In this document: one piece after another, positions 27,606-38,959 of the stretch
How the letters are laid out: each line of letters starts with the position of its first letter
Position numbering within the stretch: position 1 is the stretch's first letter
Assembly: GCF_002288925.2 (NCBI RefSeq)
Contig: NW_022098001.1
Location: 16,398,256 to 16,462,255, forward strand
Direction of reading: 5' to 3'
DNA from: Delphinapterus leucas
Taxonomy: Eukaryota > Chordata > Mammalia > Artiodactyla > Monodontidae
Length of the DNA: 64,000 bases
Notes under the pieces: generated by a model
Database searches by the model: none
Told to the model about the DNA's origin: nothing
What the model saw: only the letters and a program-made list of their open reading frames with translations
Made by a program: the position numbers and the translations under genes

Positions 27606-27815
27606 TTTTTTTTTTTTTTTTTTTCGGTACGCGGGCCTCTCACTGTTGTGGCCTCTCCCGTTGCGGAGCACAGGCTCCGGACGTGCAGGCTCAGCGGCCA
27701 TGGCTCACAGGCCCAGACGCTCCGCGGCATGTGGGATCTTCCCGGACCCGGGCAAGAACCCGTGTCCCCTGCATCAGCAGGCGGACTCTCAACCACTGCG
27801 CCACCAGGGAAGCCC
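27606..27815 (-). mobile_element. CHR-type SINE, complete, spanning end of copy B
   Basis: Complete inverted SINE: poly-T, body and tRNA-like head ending in CCAGGGAAGCCC. Read on the minus strand, the head has an A-box-like GGCGCAGTGGTTGAGAG and a B-box-like GGGTTC segment, the internal RNA polymerase III promoter of tRNA-derived SINEs. The flanking target duplications are 27592-27605 and 27816-27829 and differ at one base of 14. That difference shows the SINE is older than the duplication, whose copies show no differences. Confidence 0.93.
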
Positions 27816-27829
27816 AGGCAGCGCAGTTC

Positions 27830-30800
27830 TCGAGCCAGAGTTGCACTGGTGGGACTACTAGAGACAAAGAAGCCTTTTTTAGATTCCTCTCTAAAATCTG
27901 AGGAAGGTAATAATCTCCTCCCCATGCACATTTTGCTTGCGTGTGCTATAACCCAAGTACATGTTCCACAGTAACCTCGGAATACAGACCAAGCCTCCTG
28001 ATGGTCTTCAAGCACACGCTAATTCACATAGAAGCAAACACTACAGCCTACTACTGCTAGGTTTCTTTGCAATGAACAGCATATTTTGCTCACTGAGGGA
28101 AAAGGCAGGAGGAAGCCTATTGTATTGTCAACCGTTATCTCTGAGTGAATAGAAGGAATTGCTTCCAAATGCAGTAAAAGAATTACTGTAGATTAGTGTA
28201 GCATTTGAGCTTGAGTGCTGAGGTAAAATTGTTTTCTCTATTTCATGATCATGATCTTGAAAGTTCTCATTTTATTACAATAATGGAGATGCTTGATCAC
28301 ATACTGAGTCAGGTAAATCACAAAGCCAGCTCTTGAGCAGTCCTGGGCAGGCCATAAGTAATGTCATAGCTGAGGACTGCATTAACCACAATTCAGATGA
28401 ACAAAATCCAACACAAGCTCATTTGATTTGTTTACAGTGCGAATAGAGACTTTATTCAGAAATACAATAATACAACAACAACAAATGCTTTTGTTCTGTA
28501 TTGTAAAAAAAAGAAGCCCAGGTACTTTTCATTGCAGTCTGCAGTCTTTCATTACTAGGGACAGCACGCCCAGCTCGTAAACACTGGTTATCAATGAAAG
28601 AAATAGAAACTTGTGAGGCCAGGGGAATGTTTATATACATTTGAAGATGAAAGAGCCGAGGAGAACATCACTGTAGTATCAATTACGATGACGTACATGT
28701 GGCTGCTTACAATTTTAACATGGAACATGAAGAGAGATTGTGACTTGATGCGGTACATGAATAGCGTATAGTTTCAGCTTTGAAGTGAATGACCCACTTT
28801 CCCTTCGAGTACCCACTAAAATTAGGTGGCACCTTGCTTGAAATGTGATAAATTTGAGATCAGGTTGAGCATTATATATAAGGTTGAACAGAGACTATAA
28901 CGTCACCCTTTAAACATGCAGATTAGGGAAGAATGAGCACCTTATGGTAGGCTTGACTTAGTAAGAACCGGCTCTACCCTCATGAGCTTGTAGAGAAAGG
29001 GTCAACAGATGATAGGTTTGAAATATTGCTAAGAAACAACCTCTATAGGCACGAGCAGAAAAAAAAAAAATGAGCATGCAATTTCTTTAAAATTACCCCA
29101 AAAATTCCAGGAAGATTCAGAAAAAGTTATTAAATAACATGGTTTCATTATTATCAACCTCATGCCAATCGGTATCCCACCTAATCACTACACATTGAAA
29201 AGTTCTGCGGTAAGGAGGCTTATGGATTAAACCAATTGAACCTCGCAAGGTAAGTCAGAGAACAGAGGAATTTTTTAGTGTGATAATCTCAGTATGCAAA
29301 ATATGGTCACCCTATTCTGCTGTTAGGGATCAGGGTTAGTTTTGATGGCATTACAAGATACTAGAATCATATGACCTAGAATTTCCAACTTCTATTTCTG
29401 TCCCCCACCTCTTTTTCCACATGAGACTCCCAAGAAACCATGTACCCAGAGGTGATGACAAATGCTAAATTTAAACATGCCTCAATTCCTGTCGGCTGGC
29501 CCCCCGTGTCCTGTCACAAAGCTCTCTGAACAGCTGGGCTGAGGACTTGGCTCAGTCTCAAGGATCAAGAGGAGTCTCTAGACCCATTTGTCTCCATCTT
29601 AGCTACAGCTGCCCACCAGGACCAGATCTGGTACTTACAGTGAAGGAGGGATTGGAAGGCATTGCTTGTAGTGTCTTTATCAACAAGGAAGTGGTACATT
29701 TGACTCCATCAGTGTTTCTCTCTGACCAACCAAATTAGCTCCACCTTCTCTCTGAACAGTTTGGGAGTTGGGGAAGACAAGAAAGGGAGTGAAAGAAAAG
29801 AGGCTCCAATGGAGATGGAGTGGTGCTTAGAGCTCCTCTCCTGTCCAGAGACTGGCAGCACCACATAGAAAACATGCTTAATTCAACTCCATAGAATTGG
29901 AAAGGGGGAAGGGTAGAAGACACGGTTCTTGTTTGCAAAAGGACTCAGGTCTAGCAAGAAAATAAGCTCTAATCATAATAGTGTGTAGAAAGTTATTTAT
30001 GTGTTTTTAAACCAACTTACATAGGAAATCCAAAGAGGGAGTCATTGTTTCTGCTATGAGTGTGAGGGTATTTGGAAATAGCTAAATGAGAGACATTTGA
30101 GTAAGATATTGAAGGACAGAAGCAACTGTAGCAAATTAGTGAAATGACAAAACATAATGTCAGTGAAAGAGAATGGGGAAAAGTCAGAGAATGCAGCAAG
30201 AGTTAAGGTAAGGAGATATAAAACTACATGGCACGTGTGATGAGTCCTCTGGCTAGAGATCTGGAGGCTAGGAGGGACAGGAGTGAAATATCTGGAAATG
30301 ATTCAAGAAAATGTTTTGTTTCCAAATTTAGGAAGGACCTTGAGTGTCCTGCTAAGAAATTAAGAGTTTTATCTTTTTGGAAAAGAAATGACATACGATT
30401 AGGTCTGTGTTTACCAGAGATTATTCTGGCAACACTGTGAAGAATGAATGGAAGTTATGAAAATAAAGGTAGAAAAACTAGTTAAGAGACTAATGCAGCT
30501 GTTGAGGATGTAAACTGGGAAAATGGAAGGGATATTGGGTGTAATAATGCTGATTACTCAGTAGATAATGAGATTGCAAAATAAGAGCAAGAAAAATATT
30601 TTTGGAATAATTTAGGTTGGGAAGATTTGAGATTTTACAGGCTGTTGTGAATCAGAAAGGTGCCACTCAGTTTCTTAGTCATTTTTGTTATGAGAAGCAT
30701 GTGTTTGTAAATTTTCTGGTTATGGTTCATTGTACAGTTTGAGCCCATAGAAAAAAGCTTGACCAATTAACCCAAAAAGGATTCAAATCACACAGTACTA

Positions 30801-31190
30801 GGCAAGTAGTGGTTATTCAACAAATATTTGTTGAACCAAAATTTGTGAGATGATGATGCCTGTCTCACACACCACTGTCTTCAATTGAGTTTAAGCTGTG
30901 AAGTAACCATGGTTTTTCTCTCTTCTAAATTTCAGTTCTCCATTCTAATGAGATTCCCACTGGGATGTTATGAAAATTAGGGGGGAAACAAGTGTATTCT
31001 TTATCACCACAACAAGTATTGCAACATGCATGTTATGATTTTTTAGCTTTCTTGTAGAATATGGAGCTTCATTAGCAGAATGGTCAAACACACCTCCAGT
31101 TGATTTTATTTTATTTTTAGAATGTACGCAAACATCATTGAATTTGTTCAATTCCATTGATCCAAATGAAATTCTATGTATGCATTTAAA
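27830..31190. other. Mostly unique DNA, no gene recognised
   Basis: No named repeat is visible over most of this stretch. Open frames are short and unrelated to families I know. A short L2-like piece may lie near 30800-30850 (minus, around TTCAACAAATATTTGTTGAA). The part 28440-29250 has more CpG dinucleotides than its surroundings and is listed separately. Confidence 0.45.
28440..29250 (-). promoter_or_regulatory. Possible 3' UTR with polyadenylation site on minus strand
   Basis: The plus strand has TTTATT at 28451-28456, that is AATAAA on the minus strand. Downstream of it on that strand, at about 28421-28402, lies a GU-rich segment (TGAGCTTGTGTTGGATTTT), the usual layout of a cleavage site. 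Upstream lie some 800 bp of non-repetitive sequence with a dozen or so CpGs, unlike the CpG-poor flanks. There is no A-tail, so it is not a processed retrocopy. I cannot name a gene, and a chance AATAAA is quite possible. Confidence 0.25.
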
Positions 31191-31203
31191 AATAGGAAAC
31201 ATT

Positions 31204-31734
31204 TCCTGGCTATTGTAAATAGAGCTGCAATGAACATTTTGGTACATGACTTTTTTTTGAATTATGGTTTTCTCAGGGTATATGCCCAGTAGTGGGATTG
31301 CTGTGTCGTATGGTAAATTTGTAGTTTTTTAAGGAACCTCCATACTGTTCTCCAGTGAAGTAAGTCAGAAAGAGAAAAACAAATACCATATGCTAACATA
31401 TATATATGGAATCTAAGAAAAAAAAAAAAAGGTCATGAAGAACCTAAGGGTAAGACGGGAATAAAGACACAGACCTACTAGAGAATGGACCTGAGGATTT
31501 GGGGAGGGGGAAGGGTAAGCTGTGACAAAGTGAGAGAGTGGCATGGACATATATACACTACCAAACATAAAATAGATAGCTAGTGGGAAGCAGCCTCATA
31601 ACACAGGGAGATCAGCTCGGTGCTTTGTGACCACCTAGAGGGGTGAGATAAGGAGGGTAGGAGGGAGGGAGTTGCAAGTGGGAAGAGAAATGGGAACATA
31701 TGTATATGTATAACTGATAAAAAAAAAGAAAAAA
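31204..31734. mobile_element. Short twin-primed L1
   Basis: Bases 31204-31355 are antisense L1 ORF2 (GAGCTGCAATGAACATTTTG to CATACTGTTCTCCA). At about 31356 the strand switches to a sense L1 3' end, which runs through the purine-rich 3' UTR into an A-rich tail. The target duplications are 31191-31203 and 31735-31747 (12 of 13 match). This is a textbook inverted/sense junction, with the intervening L1 lost. Confidence 0.85.
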
Positions 31735-31774
31735 AATAAGAAACATTAATGAGTTACACAAATAATGGTAATGA

Positions 31775-31858
31775 TACATAAGGTAACGTGTTTTGACAAC
31801 TTCTATGATAAGCACTTTATATACACTATCTCAGTTTTACTGTGCAGTGGGTATTTTT
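31775..31858 (-). repeat. MIR SINE, part 1 (split by L1)
   Basis: Words such as ATAAGCACTTTATATACACTATCTCA match the 3' half of MIR in inverted orientation. It is cut by the L1 at 31859 and continues at 38697. Confidence 0.7.
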
Positions 31859-32225
31859 TTTAACATCTTTATTGGAGTATAATTGCTTTACAATGGTGTG
31901 TTAGTCTCTGCTTTATAACAAAATGAATCAGTTATACATATACATATGTTCCCATATCTCTTCCCTCTTGCATCTCCCTCCCTACCACCCTCCCTATCCC
32001 ACCCCTCTAGGTGGTCACAAAGCACCAAGCTGATCTTCCTGTGCTATGTGGCTGCTTCCCACTAGCTATCTATTTTACATCTGGTAGTGTATATATGTCC
32101 ATACCACTCTCTCACTTTGTCACAACTTACCCTTCCCCCTCCCCATATCCTCAAGTCCATTCTCTAGTAGGCCTGTGTCTTTACTTCTGTCTTACCCCTA
32201 GGTTCTTCATGACATTATTTTTTTC

Positions 32226-35200
32226 TTAAATTCCATATATATGTGTTAGCATACGGTATGTGTCTTTCTCTTTCTGACTTACTTCACTCTGTATGACAGA
32301 CTCTAGGTCCATCCACCTCATTACAAATAGCTCAATTTCATTTCTTTTTATGGCTGAGTAATATTCCATTGTATATATGTGCCACATCTTCTTTATCCAT
32401 TCATCTGATGATAGGCACTTAGGTTGTTTCCATCTCCTGGCTATTGTAAATAGAGCTGCAATGAACATTTTGGTACATGGCTCTATTTGAATTATGGTTT
32501 TCTCAGGGTATATGCCCAGTAGTGGAATTGCTGGGTCATATGGTAGTTCTATTTGTAGTTTTCTAAGGAACCTCCATACTATTCTCCATAATGGCTGTAC
32601 CATTTCACATTCCCACCAGCAGTGCAAGAGTGCTCCCTTTTCTCCACACCCTCTCCAGCATTTATTGTTTCTAGATTTTTTGATGATGGCCATTCTGACT
32701 GATGTGAGATGATAGCTTATTTTAGTTTTTGTTTTTGTTTTTTTTTTTTTGCCGTACGCGGGCCTCTAACTATTGTGGCCTCTCCCATTGCAGAGCACAG
32801 GGTCTGGACATGCAGGCTCAGCGGCCATGGCTCACAGGCCTAGCCGCTCCGTGGCATGTGGGATCTTCCTGGACCGGGGCACAAACCCGTGTGCCCTGCA
32901 TTGACAGGCAGACTCTCAACCACTGCACCACCAGGGGAGCCCTCATTATAGTTTTGATTTGCATTTCCCTAATGATTAATGATGTTGAGCATACTTTCAT
33001 GTGTTTGTTGGCAATCTGTATATCTTCTTTGGAGAAATGTCTATTTAGGTCTTCTGCCCATTTTTGGATGGTTTTTTTTTGTTGTTGTTATTGAGCTGCA
33101 TGAGCTGCTTGTAAATTTTGGAGATTAATCCTTTGTCAGTTGCTTCATTTGCAAATATTTTCTCCCATTCTGAGGGTTGTCTTTTGGTCTTGTTTATGGT
33201 TTCCTTTGCTGTGCAAAAGCTTTGAAGTTTCATTAGGTCCCATTTGTTTATTTTTGTTTTTATTTCCATTTCTCTAGGAGGTGGGTCAAAAAGGATCTTG
33301 CTGTGATTTATGTCATAGAGTGTTCTTCCTATGTTTTCCTCTAAGAGTTTGATAGTGTCTGGCCTTACATTTAGGTCTTTTATCCATTTTGAGATTATTT
33401 TTGTGTATGGTGTTAGGGAGTGATCTAATCCCGTACTTTTACATGTACCTGTCCAGTTTTCCCAGCACCACTTATTGAAGAGGCTGTCTTTTCTCCACTG
33501 TACATTCCTGCCTCCTTTATCAAAGATAAGGTGACCATATGTGCGTGGGTTTATCTCTGGGTTTTCTATCCTGTTCCATTGATCTATCTTTCTGTTTTTG
33601 TGCCAGTACCATACTGTCTAGATTACTGAAGCTCTGTAGTGTAGTCTGAAGTCAGGGAGCCTGATTCCTCCAGCTCCATTTTTCGTTCTCAAGATTGCTT
33701 TGGCTATTCGGGGTCTTTTGTGTTTCCATACAAATTGTGAAATTTTTTATTCTAGTTCTGTGAAAAATGCCAGTGGTAATTTGATAGGGATTGCATTGAA
33801 TCTGTAGATTGCTTTGGGTAGTAGAGTCATTTTCACAATGTTGATTCTTCCAATCGAAGAACATGGTATATCTCTCCATCTATTTGTATCATCTTTAATT
33901 TCTTTCATCAGTGTCTTATAGTTTTCTGCAAACAGGTCTTATGTCTCCTTAGGTAGGTTTATTCATAGGCATTTTATTCTTTTTTTTGCAATGGTAAATG
34001 GGAGTGTTTTCTTGATTTCACTTTCAAAGTTTTCATCATTAATGTATAGGAATGCAAGAGATTTCTGTGCATTAATTTTGTATCCTGCTATTTTACCAAC
34101 TTCATTGATTATTCTCTAGTAGTTTTCTGGTAGCATCTTTAGGATTCTCTGTGTATAGTATCATGTCATCTGCAAACATTGACAGCTTTACTTTTTCTTT
34201 TCTGATTTGGATTCCTTTTATTTCCTTTCCTTCTCTGATTGCTGTGGCTAAAACTTCCAAAACTGTGTTGAATAAGAGTGGTGAGAGTGGTTAACCTTGT
34301 CGTGTTCCTAATCTTAGTGGAAATGCTTTCAGTTTTTCACCATTGAGGATGATGTTGGCTGTGGGTTTGTCATATATGGCCTTTATTATGTTGAGGAAAG
34401 TTCCCTCTATGCTTACTTTCTGCAGGGTTTTTATCATAAATGGGTGTTGAATTTTGTCAAAAACTTTCTCTGCATCTATTGAGATGATCATATGGTTTTT
34501 CTCCTTCAATTTGTTAATATGGTGTATCACGTTGATTGATTTGCATATATTGAAGAATCCTTGCATTCCTGGAATAAACCCCACTTGATCATGGTGTATG
34601 ATCCTTTGAATGTGCTCTTGGATTCTGTTTGCTAGTATTTTTTGCATCTATGTTCATCAGTGATATTGGCCTGTAGATTTCTTTCTTTGTGACATCCTTG
34701 TCTAGTTTTGGTATCAGGGTGATGGTGGCCTCGAAGAATGAGTTTGGGAGTGTTCCTCCCTCTGCTATATTTTGGAAGAGTTTGAGAAGGACAGGTGTTA
34801 GGTCTTCTCTAAATGTTTGATAGAATTCGCCTGTGAAGCCATCTGGTCCTGGGCTTTTTTTGTTGGAAGATTTTTAATCACAGTTTCAATTTCAGTGCTT
34901 GTTATTGGTCTATTCATATTTTCTATTTCTTCCTGATTCAGTTCTGGCAGTTGTGCATTTCTAAGAATTTGTCCATTTCTTCCAGGTTGTCCATTTTATT
35001 GGCATAGGGTTGCTTGTAGTAATCTCTCATGATCTTTTGTATTTCTGCAGTATCAGTTGTTACTTCCCCTTTTTCATTTCTAATTCTATTGATTTGAGTC
35101 TTCTCCCTTTTTTTCTTGATGAGTCTGGCTAATGGTTTATCAATTTTGTTTATCTTATCAAAAAAACAGCTTTTAGTTTTATTGATATTTGCTATCATTT

Positions 35201-36260
35201 CCTTCATTTCTTTTTCTTTTATTCCTGATCTGATCTTTATGATTTATTTCCTTCTGCTAACTTTGGGGTTTTTTTTGTTCTTCTTTCTCTAATTGCTTTA
35301 GGTGCAAGGTTAGGTTGTTTATTCGAGATGTTTCCTGTTTCTTAAGGTAGGATTGTATAGATATAAACTTCCCTCTTAGAACTGCTTTTGCTGCATACCA
35401 TATGTTTTGAGTCATCGTGTGTCCATTGTCATTTGTTTCTAGGTATTTTTTGATTTCCTCTTTGATTTCTTCAGTGATCACTTCATTATTAAATAGTGTA
35501 TTGTTTAGCTTCCATGTGTTTATATTTTTTACAGATGTATTCCTGTAGTTGATATCTAGTCTCATAGCGTTGTGGTTGGAAAAGATACTTGACACAATTT
35601 CAATTTTCTTAAATTTACCAAGGCTTGATTTGTGACCCAAGATATGATCTATCCTGGAGAATGTTCCATGAGCACTTGAGAAAAATGTGTATTCTGTTGT
35701 TTTTGGATGGAATGTCCTATAACTATCAATTAAGTCCATCTTGTCTAATGTATCATTTAAAGCTTGTGCTTCCTTATTTATTTTTATTTTGGACAATCTG
35801 TCCATTGGTGAAAGTGCGGTGTTAAAGTCCCCTACTATGATTGTGTTCCTGTCGATTTCCCCTTTTATAGCTGTTAGCATTTGCCTTATGTATTGAGGTG
35901 CTCCTATATTGGGTGCATAAATATTTACAATTTTTATATCTTCTTCTTGGATCAATCCCTTGATCATTATGTGGTGTCCGTCTTTGTCTCTTGTAATAGT
36001 CTTTATTTTAAAGTCTATTTTGTCTGATATGAGAATTGCTACTCCAGCTTTCTTTTGGCTTCCATTTGCATGGTATATCTTTTTCCTTCCCCTTAGTTTC
36101 AGTCTGTATGTGTCTCTAGGTCTGAAGTGGGTCTCTTGTAGATAGCATATGTACAGGTCTTGCTTTTGTATCCATTCAGCCAGTCTGTGTCTTTTGGTGG
36201 GAGCATTTAATCAATTTACATTTAAGGAAATTATCGATATGTATGTTCCTTTTCCCATTT
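32226..36260 (-). pseudogene. L1 ORF2 pseudogene of the full-length element
   Basis: The product would be the L1 endonuclease and reverse transcriptase. The endonuclease part is well kept at 35967-35257, with a GDFNTALS catalytic segment and a RIDHILGHKSS segment. The reverse-transcriptase core follows at 34647-34291, with [13 protein letters not shown] and then a palm-domain [22 protein letters not shown] segment is near 34187-34155. The C-terminal Cys-rich segment is at about 32645-32590, spaced C-x3-C-x7-H-x4-C. A TAA follows RLGTRQG at about 34291, other stops and shifts lie between the parts, and the SINE interrupts the frame. Confidence 0.9.
32730..32942 (-). mobile_element. CHR-type SINE inserted in L1 ORF2
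   Basis: Inverted SINE with an AT-rich tail followed by GCCGTACGCGGGCCTC and ending in CCACCAGGGGAGCCC. The surrounding L1 sequence is repeated on both sides (32717-32729 and 32943-32955, 11 of 13 match). The body has more changes than the SINE at 61423, so it is probably somewhat older. Confidence 0.92.
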
Positions 36261-36317
36261 TCTTAATTTTTTGTGTGTTTGTTATTGTGGGTCTTTTCCT
36301 TCTCTTGTGTTTCTTGC

Positions 36318-37211
36318 CTAGAGAAGTTCCTTTAGCATTTGTTTTAAAGCTGGTTTGGTGGTGCTGAACTCTCTCAGCTTTTGCTTGTCCTTAAAGGTTT
36401 TAATTTCTCCATCAAATCTGAATGAGATCCTTGCTGGGTAGAGTAATCTTGGTTGTAGGTTTTTCTCCTTCATCACTTTAAATATATCCTGCCAGTCCCT
36501 TCTGCCTTGCAGAGTTTCTGCTGAAAGATCAGCTGTTAACCTTATGGGGATTCTCTTGTGTATTATTTGTTGCTTTTCCCTTGCTGCTTTTAATATGTTT
36601 TCTTTGTATTTAATTTTTGACAGTTTCATTAATATGTGTCTTGGCGTGTTTTTCCTTGGATTCATCCTGTATGGGACTCTCTGTTCTTCCTGGACTTGAT
36701 TAACTATTTCCTTTCCCATATTAGGGAAGTTTTCAACTATAATCTCTTCAAATATTTTCTCAGTCCCTTTCTTTTTCTATTCTTCTTCTGGAAGCCCTAT
36801 AATTCGAATGTTGGTGTGTTTAATGTTGTCCCAGAGGTCTCTGAGACTGTCCTCAGTTCTTTTCATTCTTTTTTCTTTATTCTGCTCTGTAGTAGTTATT
36901 TCCACTATTTTATCTTCCAGGTCACTTATCCGTTCTTCTGCCTCAGTTTTTCTGCTATTGATCCCATCTAGAGTATTTTTCATTTCATTTATTGTGTTGT
37001 TCATCATTGCTTGTTTCATCTTTAGTTCTTCTAGGTCTTTGTTAAATGTTTCTTGCATTTTCTCTATTCTATTTCCAAGATTTTGCATCAGCTTTCCTCT
37101 CATTATTCTGAATTCTTTTTCAGGTAGACTGCCTATTTCCTCTTCATTTGTTAAGTCTGGTGGGTTTTTATCTTGCTCCTTCATCTGCTGTGTGTTTTTC
37201 TGTCTTCTCAT
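36318..37211 (-). pseudogene. L1 ORF1, one in-frame stop from complete
   Basis: The frame runs from an ATG at 37211 (MRRQKN) to a stop at 36318, 298 codons including the stop, a normal L1 ORF1 length. Codon 145 is TAG (36779-36777), right after a PEEE segment. The N-terminal half is a Lys/Glu-rich coiled-coil region (roughly residues 35-120). The C-terminal half carries RNA-recognition and C-terminal-domain words such as RRDWQDIFKVM and REFSTTKPALKQMLK. No frameshift is visible. A sequencing error at the TAG cannot be excluded. Confidence 0.9.
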
Positions 37212-38683
37212 TTTGCTTATCTTACTGTTTTGGGGGTCTCCTTTTTGTAGGCTGCAGGTTTGTAGTTCCCGTTGTTTTTGGTGTCTGTCCCCAGTGGCTA
37301 AAGTTGGTTCAGTGGGTTGTGTAGGCTTCCTGGTGGAGGGGACTAGTGCCTATGTTCTGGTGGATGAGCCTGGATCTTGTCCTTGTGGTGGGCAGGCCCC
37401 CTTCTGATGGTGTGTTTTGGGGTGTCTGTGGACTTATTATGATTTTAGGCAGCCTCTCTGCTAATGGCTGGGTTTGTGTTCCTGCCTTGCTAGTTGTTTG
37501 GCATAGAGTGTCCAGCACTGTAACTTGCTGGTCGTTGAGTGAAGCTGGGTGCTGGTGTTGAGATGGAGGTCTCTGGGAGATTTTCGCCATTTGATATTAT
37601 GTGGAGCTGGGAGGTCTCTTGTGGACCAGTGTCCTGAAGTTGGGTCTCTCACCTCAGAGGCACAGCACTGACTCCTGGCTGCAGCACCAAGAGCCTTTCA
37701 TCCACACGGCTCAGAATAAAAGGGAGAAAAAGAAGAAAGATAGAAAGAAAGAAGGAAGATAAAATAAAATAAAGAAAGATAAAATAAAATAAAATTATTA
37801 AAATAAAAAATAATTATTAAGAAATAAATTTTTTTAAAGAAAAAAAAATAAACGGACGGATAGAACCCTAGGACAAATGGTGAAAGCAAAGCTATACAGA
37901 GAAAATCTCACACAGAAGCATACACATACACACTCACAAAAAGAGGAAAAGGGGAAAAATAATAAATCTTGCTCTCAAAGTCCACCTCCTCAATTTGGGA
38001 TGATTTCTTGTCTATTCAAGTATTCCGCAGACGCAGGGTACATCAAGTTGATTGTGGAGCTTTAATCCACGGCTTCTGAGGCTGCTGGGAGAGATTTCCC
38101 TTTCTCTTCTTTGTTCACACAGCTCTCGGGGCTCAGCTTTGGATTTGGCCCTGCCTCTGCGTGTAGGTCGCAGGAGGGCGTCTGTTCTTCGCTCAGACAG
38201 GACGGGGTTAAAGGAGCAGCTGGTTCAGGGACTCTGGCTCACTCAGGCCGGAGGGAGGGAGGGGTGCGGATGCGGGGCTAGCCTGCTGCAGCAGAGGCCT
38301 GTGGGACATTGCACCAGCCTGAGGCGTGCCGTGCTTTTTACCGGGGAAATTGTCCCTGGATCCTGGGACCCTGGCAGTGGCGGGCTGCACAGGCTCCCCG
38401 GAAGGGAGGTGTGGATAGTGACCTGTGCTCGCACACAGGCTTCTTGGTGGCGGCAGCAGCAGCCTTAGAGTCTCATGCCCGTCTCTGAGGTCCGCGCTGT
38501 TAGCCGCGGCTCGCGCCCGTCTCTGGAGCTCCTTTAAGCAGCGCTCTTAATCCCCTCTCCTTGCGCACCAGAAAACAAAGAGGGAAGAAAAAGTCTCTTG
38601 CCTCTTCGGCAGGTCCAGACTTCTCCCCGGACTGCCTCTTGGCTAGCCGTGGTTCACTAACCCTCTGCAGGCTGTGTTCCTGA
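37212..38683 (-). promoter_or_regulatory. L1 5' UTR / promoter region, GC-rich
   Basis: About 1.47 kb lies upstream of ORF1. The outer 600 bp (38080-38683) is GC-rich with many CpGs, as expected for the internal RNA polymerase II promoter of an L1. An A-rich simple stretch (37718-37860) divides it from the inner part. A 138-codon plus-strand open frame here (38052-38468) has no domain and comes from the high GC content. Confidence 0.7.
37718..37860. repeat. A-rich low-complexity tract (GAAA/TAAAA units)
   Basis: Irregular GAAA, GATAAAATAAAAT and related units within the L1 5' UTR. This looks like simple-sequence growth inside the element and holds no gene. Confidence 0.8.
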
Positions 38684-38696
38684 AGTGGGTATTTTT

Positions 38697-38830
38697 ATTA
38701 GACTTAATATGTAAAACTAAGGCACAGAGAAGTTAAATAGCATGCCCAATGTCATACAGCAGGTCATAGGAGAAGCTGATATTTGAACCAGCCAATGGGA
38801 TTCCCAATCCCATGCTTTTAATTCATGAAA
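38697..38830 (-). repeat. MIR SINE, part 2
   Basis: Continues the MIR cut at 31858: AAACTAAGGCACAGAGAAG, then a CCCAATGTCATACAGCAGGT segment, then TATTTGAACC. This is the central and 5' part of MIR in inverted orientation. Joining it to 31775-31858 restores one ordinary MIR, so the L1 inserted into it. Confidence 0.8.
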
Positions 38831-38959
38831 ATGCAGTACACAATTTCATGCTTTATTTGCCATAGGTAGAACTTTTCAGATCAGATTAAATGAAAGTCCA
38901 ACAAAATTTGGATTTTTCCCATAAAGAAAAGCTTCATGTCTTTTTTGAACTCTATGATG

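Larger units (their letters stand above)
14924..27696 (+). repeat. 12,773-bp tandem duplication, copy B
   Basis: Direct repeat of 2151-14923 in the same orientation with nothing between the copies. Its right end at 27696 passes smoothly into the rest of an intact SINE, and the left end of copy A passes smoothly into its old repeat. The only new join is therefore 14923/14924. At that join neither flank shares even one base across the breakpoint (T2150 versus G14923; A2151 versus G27697), so it has no microhomology. Copy number in the real genome cannot be decided from the sequence alone. Confidence 0.95.
31859..38683 (-). mobile_element. Full-length L1, minus strand, inserted in a MIR
   Basis: The 6,825-bp element runs right to left: GC-rich 5' UTR (38683-37212), ORF1 (37211-36318), ORF2 (about 36260-32226) and 3' UTR with terminal poly-T at 31859. 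It is flanked by a perfect 13-bp target duplication, AGTGGGTATTTTT, at 31846-31858 and 38684-38696. A CHR SINE was later inserted into the ORF2 region at 32730-32942. This is the youngest-looking complete L1 in the window. ORF1 has one visible stop, while ORF2 has several stops and frameshifts, so it is not autonomous. Confidence 0.93.

Noticed and set aside
14924..27696. Copy B as an independent insertion (transposition of a 12.8-kb unit)
   Set aside because: There is no target duplication, no terminal repeats and no A-tail at the join. The copies are directly adjacent in the same orientation, which fits tandem duplication or an assembly repeat.
27740..27815. tRNA-like segment (A box and B box) in the SINE
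   Set aside because: It is the diverged tRNA-derived head of a SINE and would not be expected to form a working tRNA. The same holds for the six other copies.
27446..28015. 189-codon minus-strand open frame across the SINE
   Set aside because: The GC-rich SINE is open in several frames in every copy. The translation includes poly-Lys from the A-tail and no conserved domain.
29547..29938. Overlapping open frames of 63 and 67 codons in unique DNA
   Set aside because: Lengths are those expected by chance; no domain, no splice context and no conserved motif could be seen.
32226..32693. 155-codon open frame as a functional protein gene
   Set aside because: It is the C-terminal end of a broken L1 ORF2, with the same Cys/His pattern as other L1 copies nearby.
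36808..37407. 199-codon plus-strand open frame
   Set aside because: It is the antisense shadow of L1 ORF1, a Ser/Phe/Leu-rich translation of a Lys/Glu-rich gene.
38052..38468. 138-codon plus-strand open frame in GC-rich DNA
   Set aside because: It lies in the antisense of an L1 5' UTR. High GC content lowers stop frequency, and no domain or start context supports a gene.
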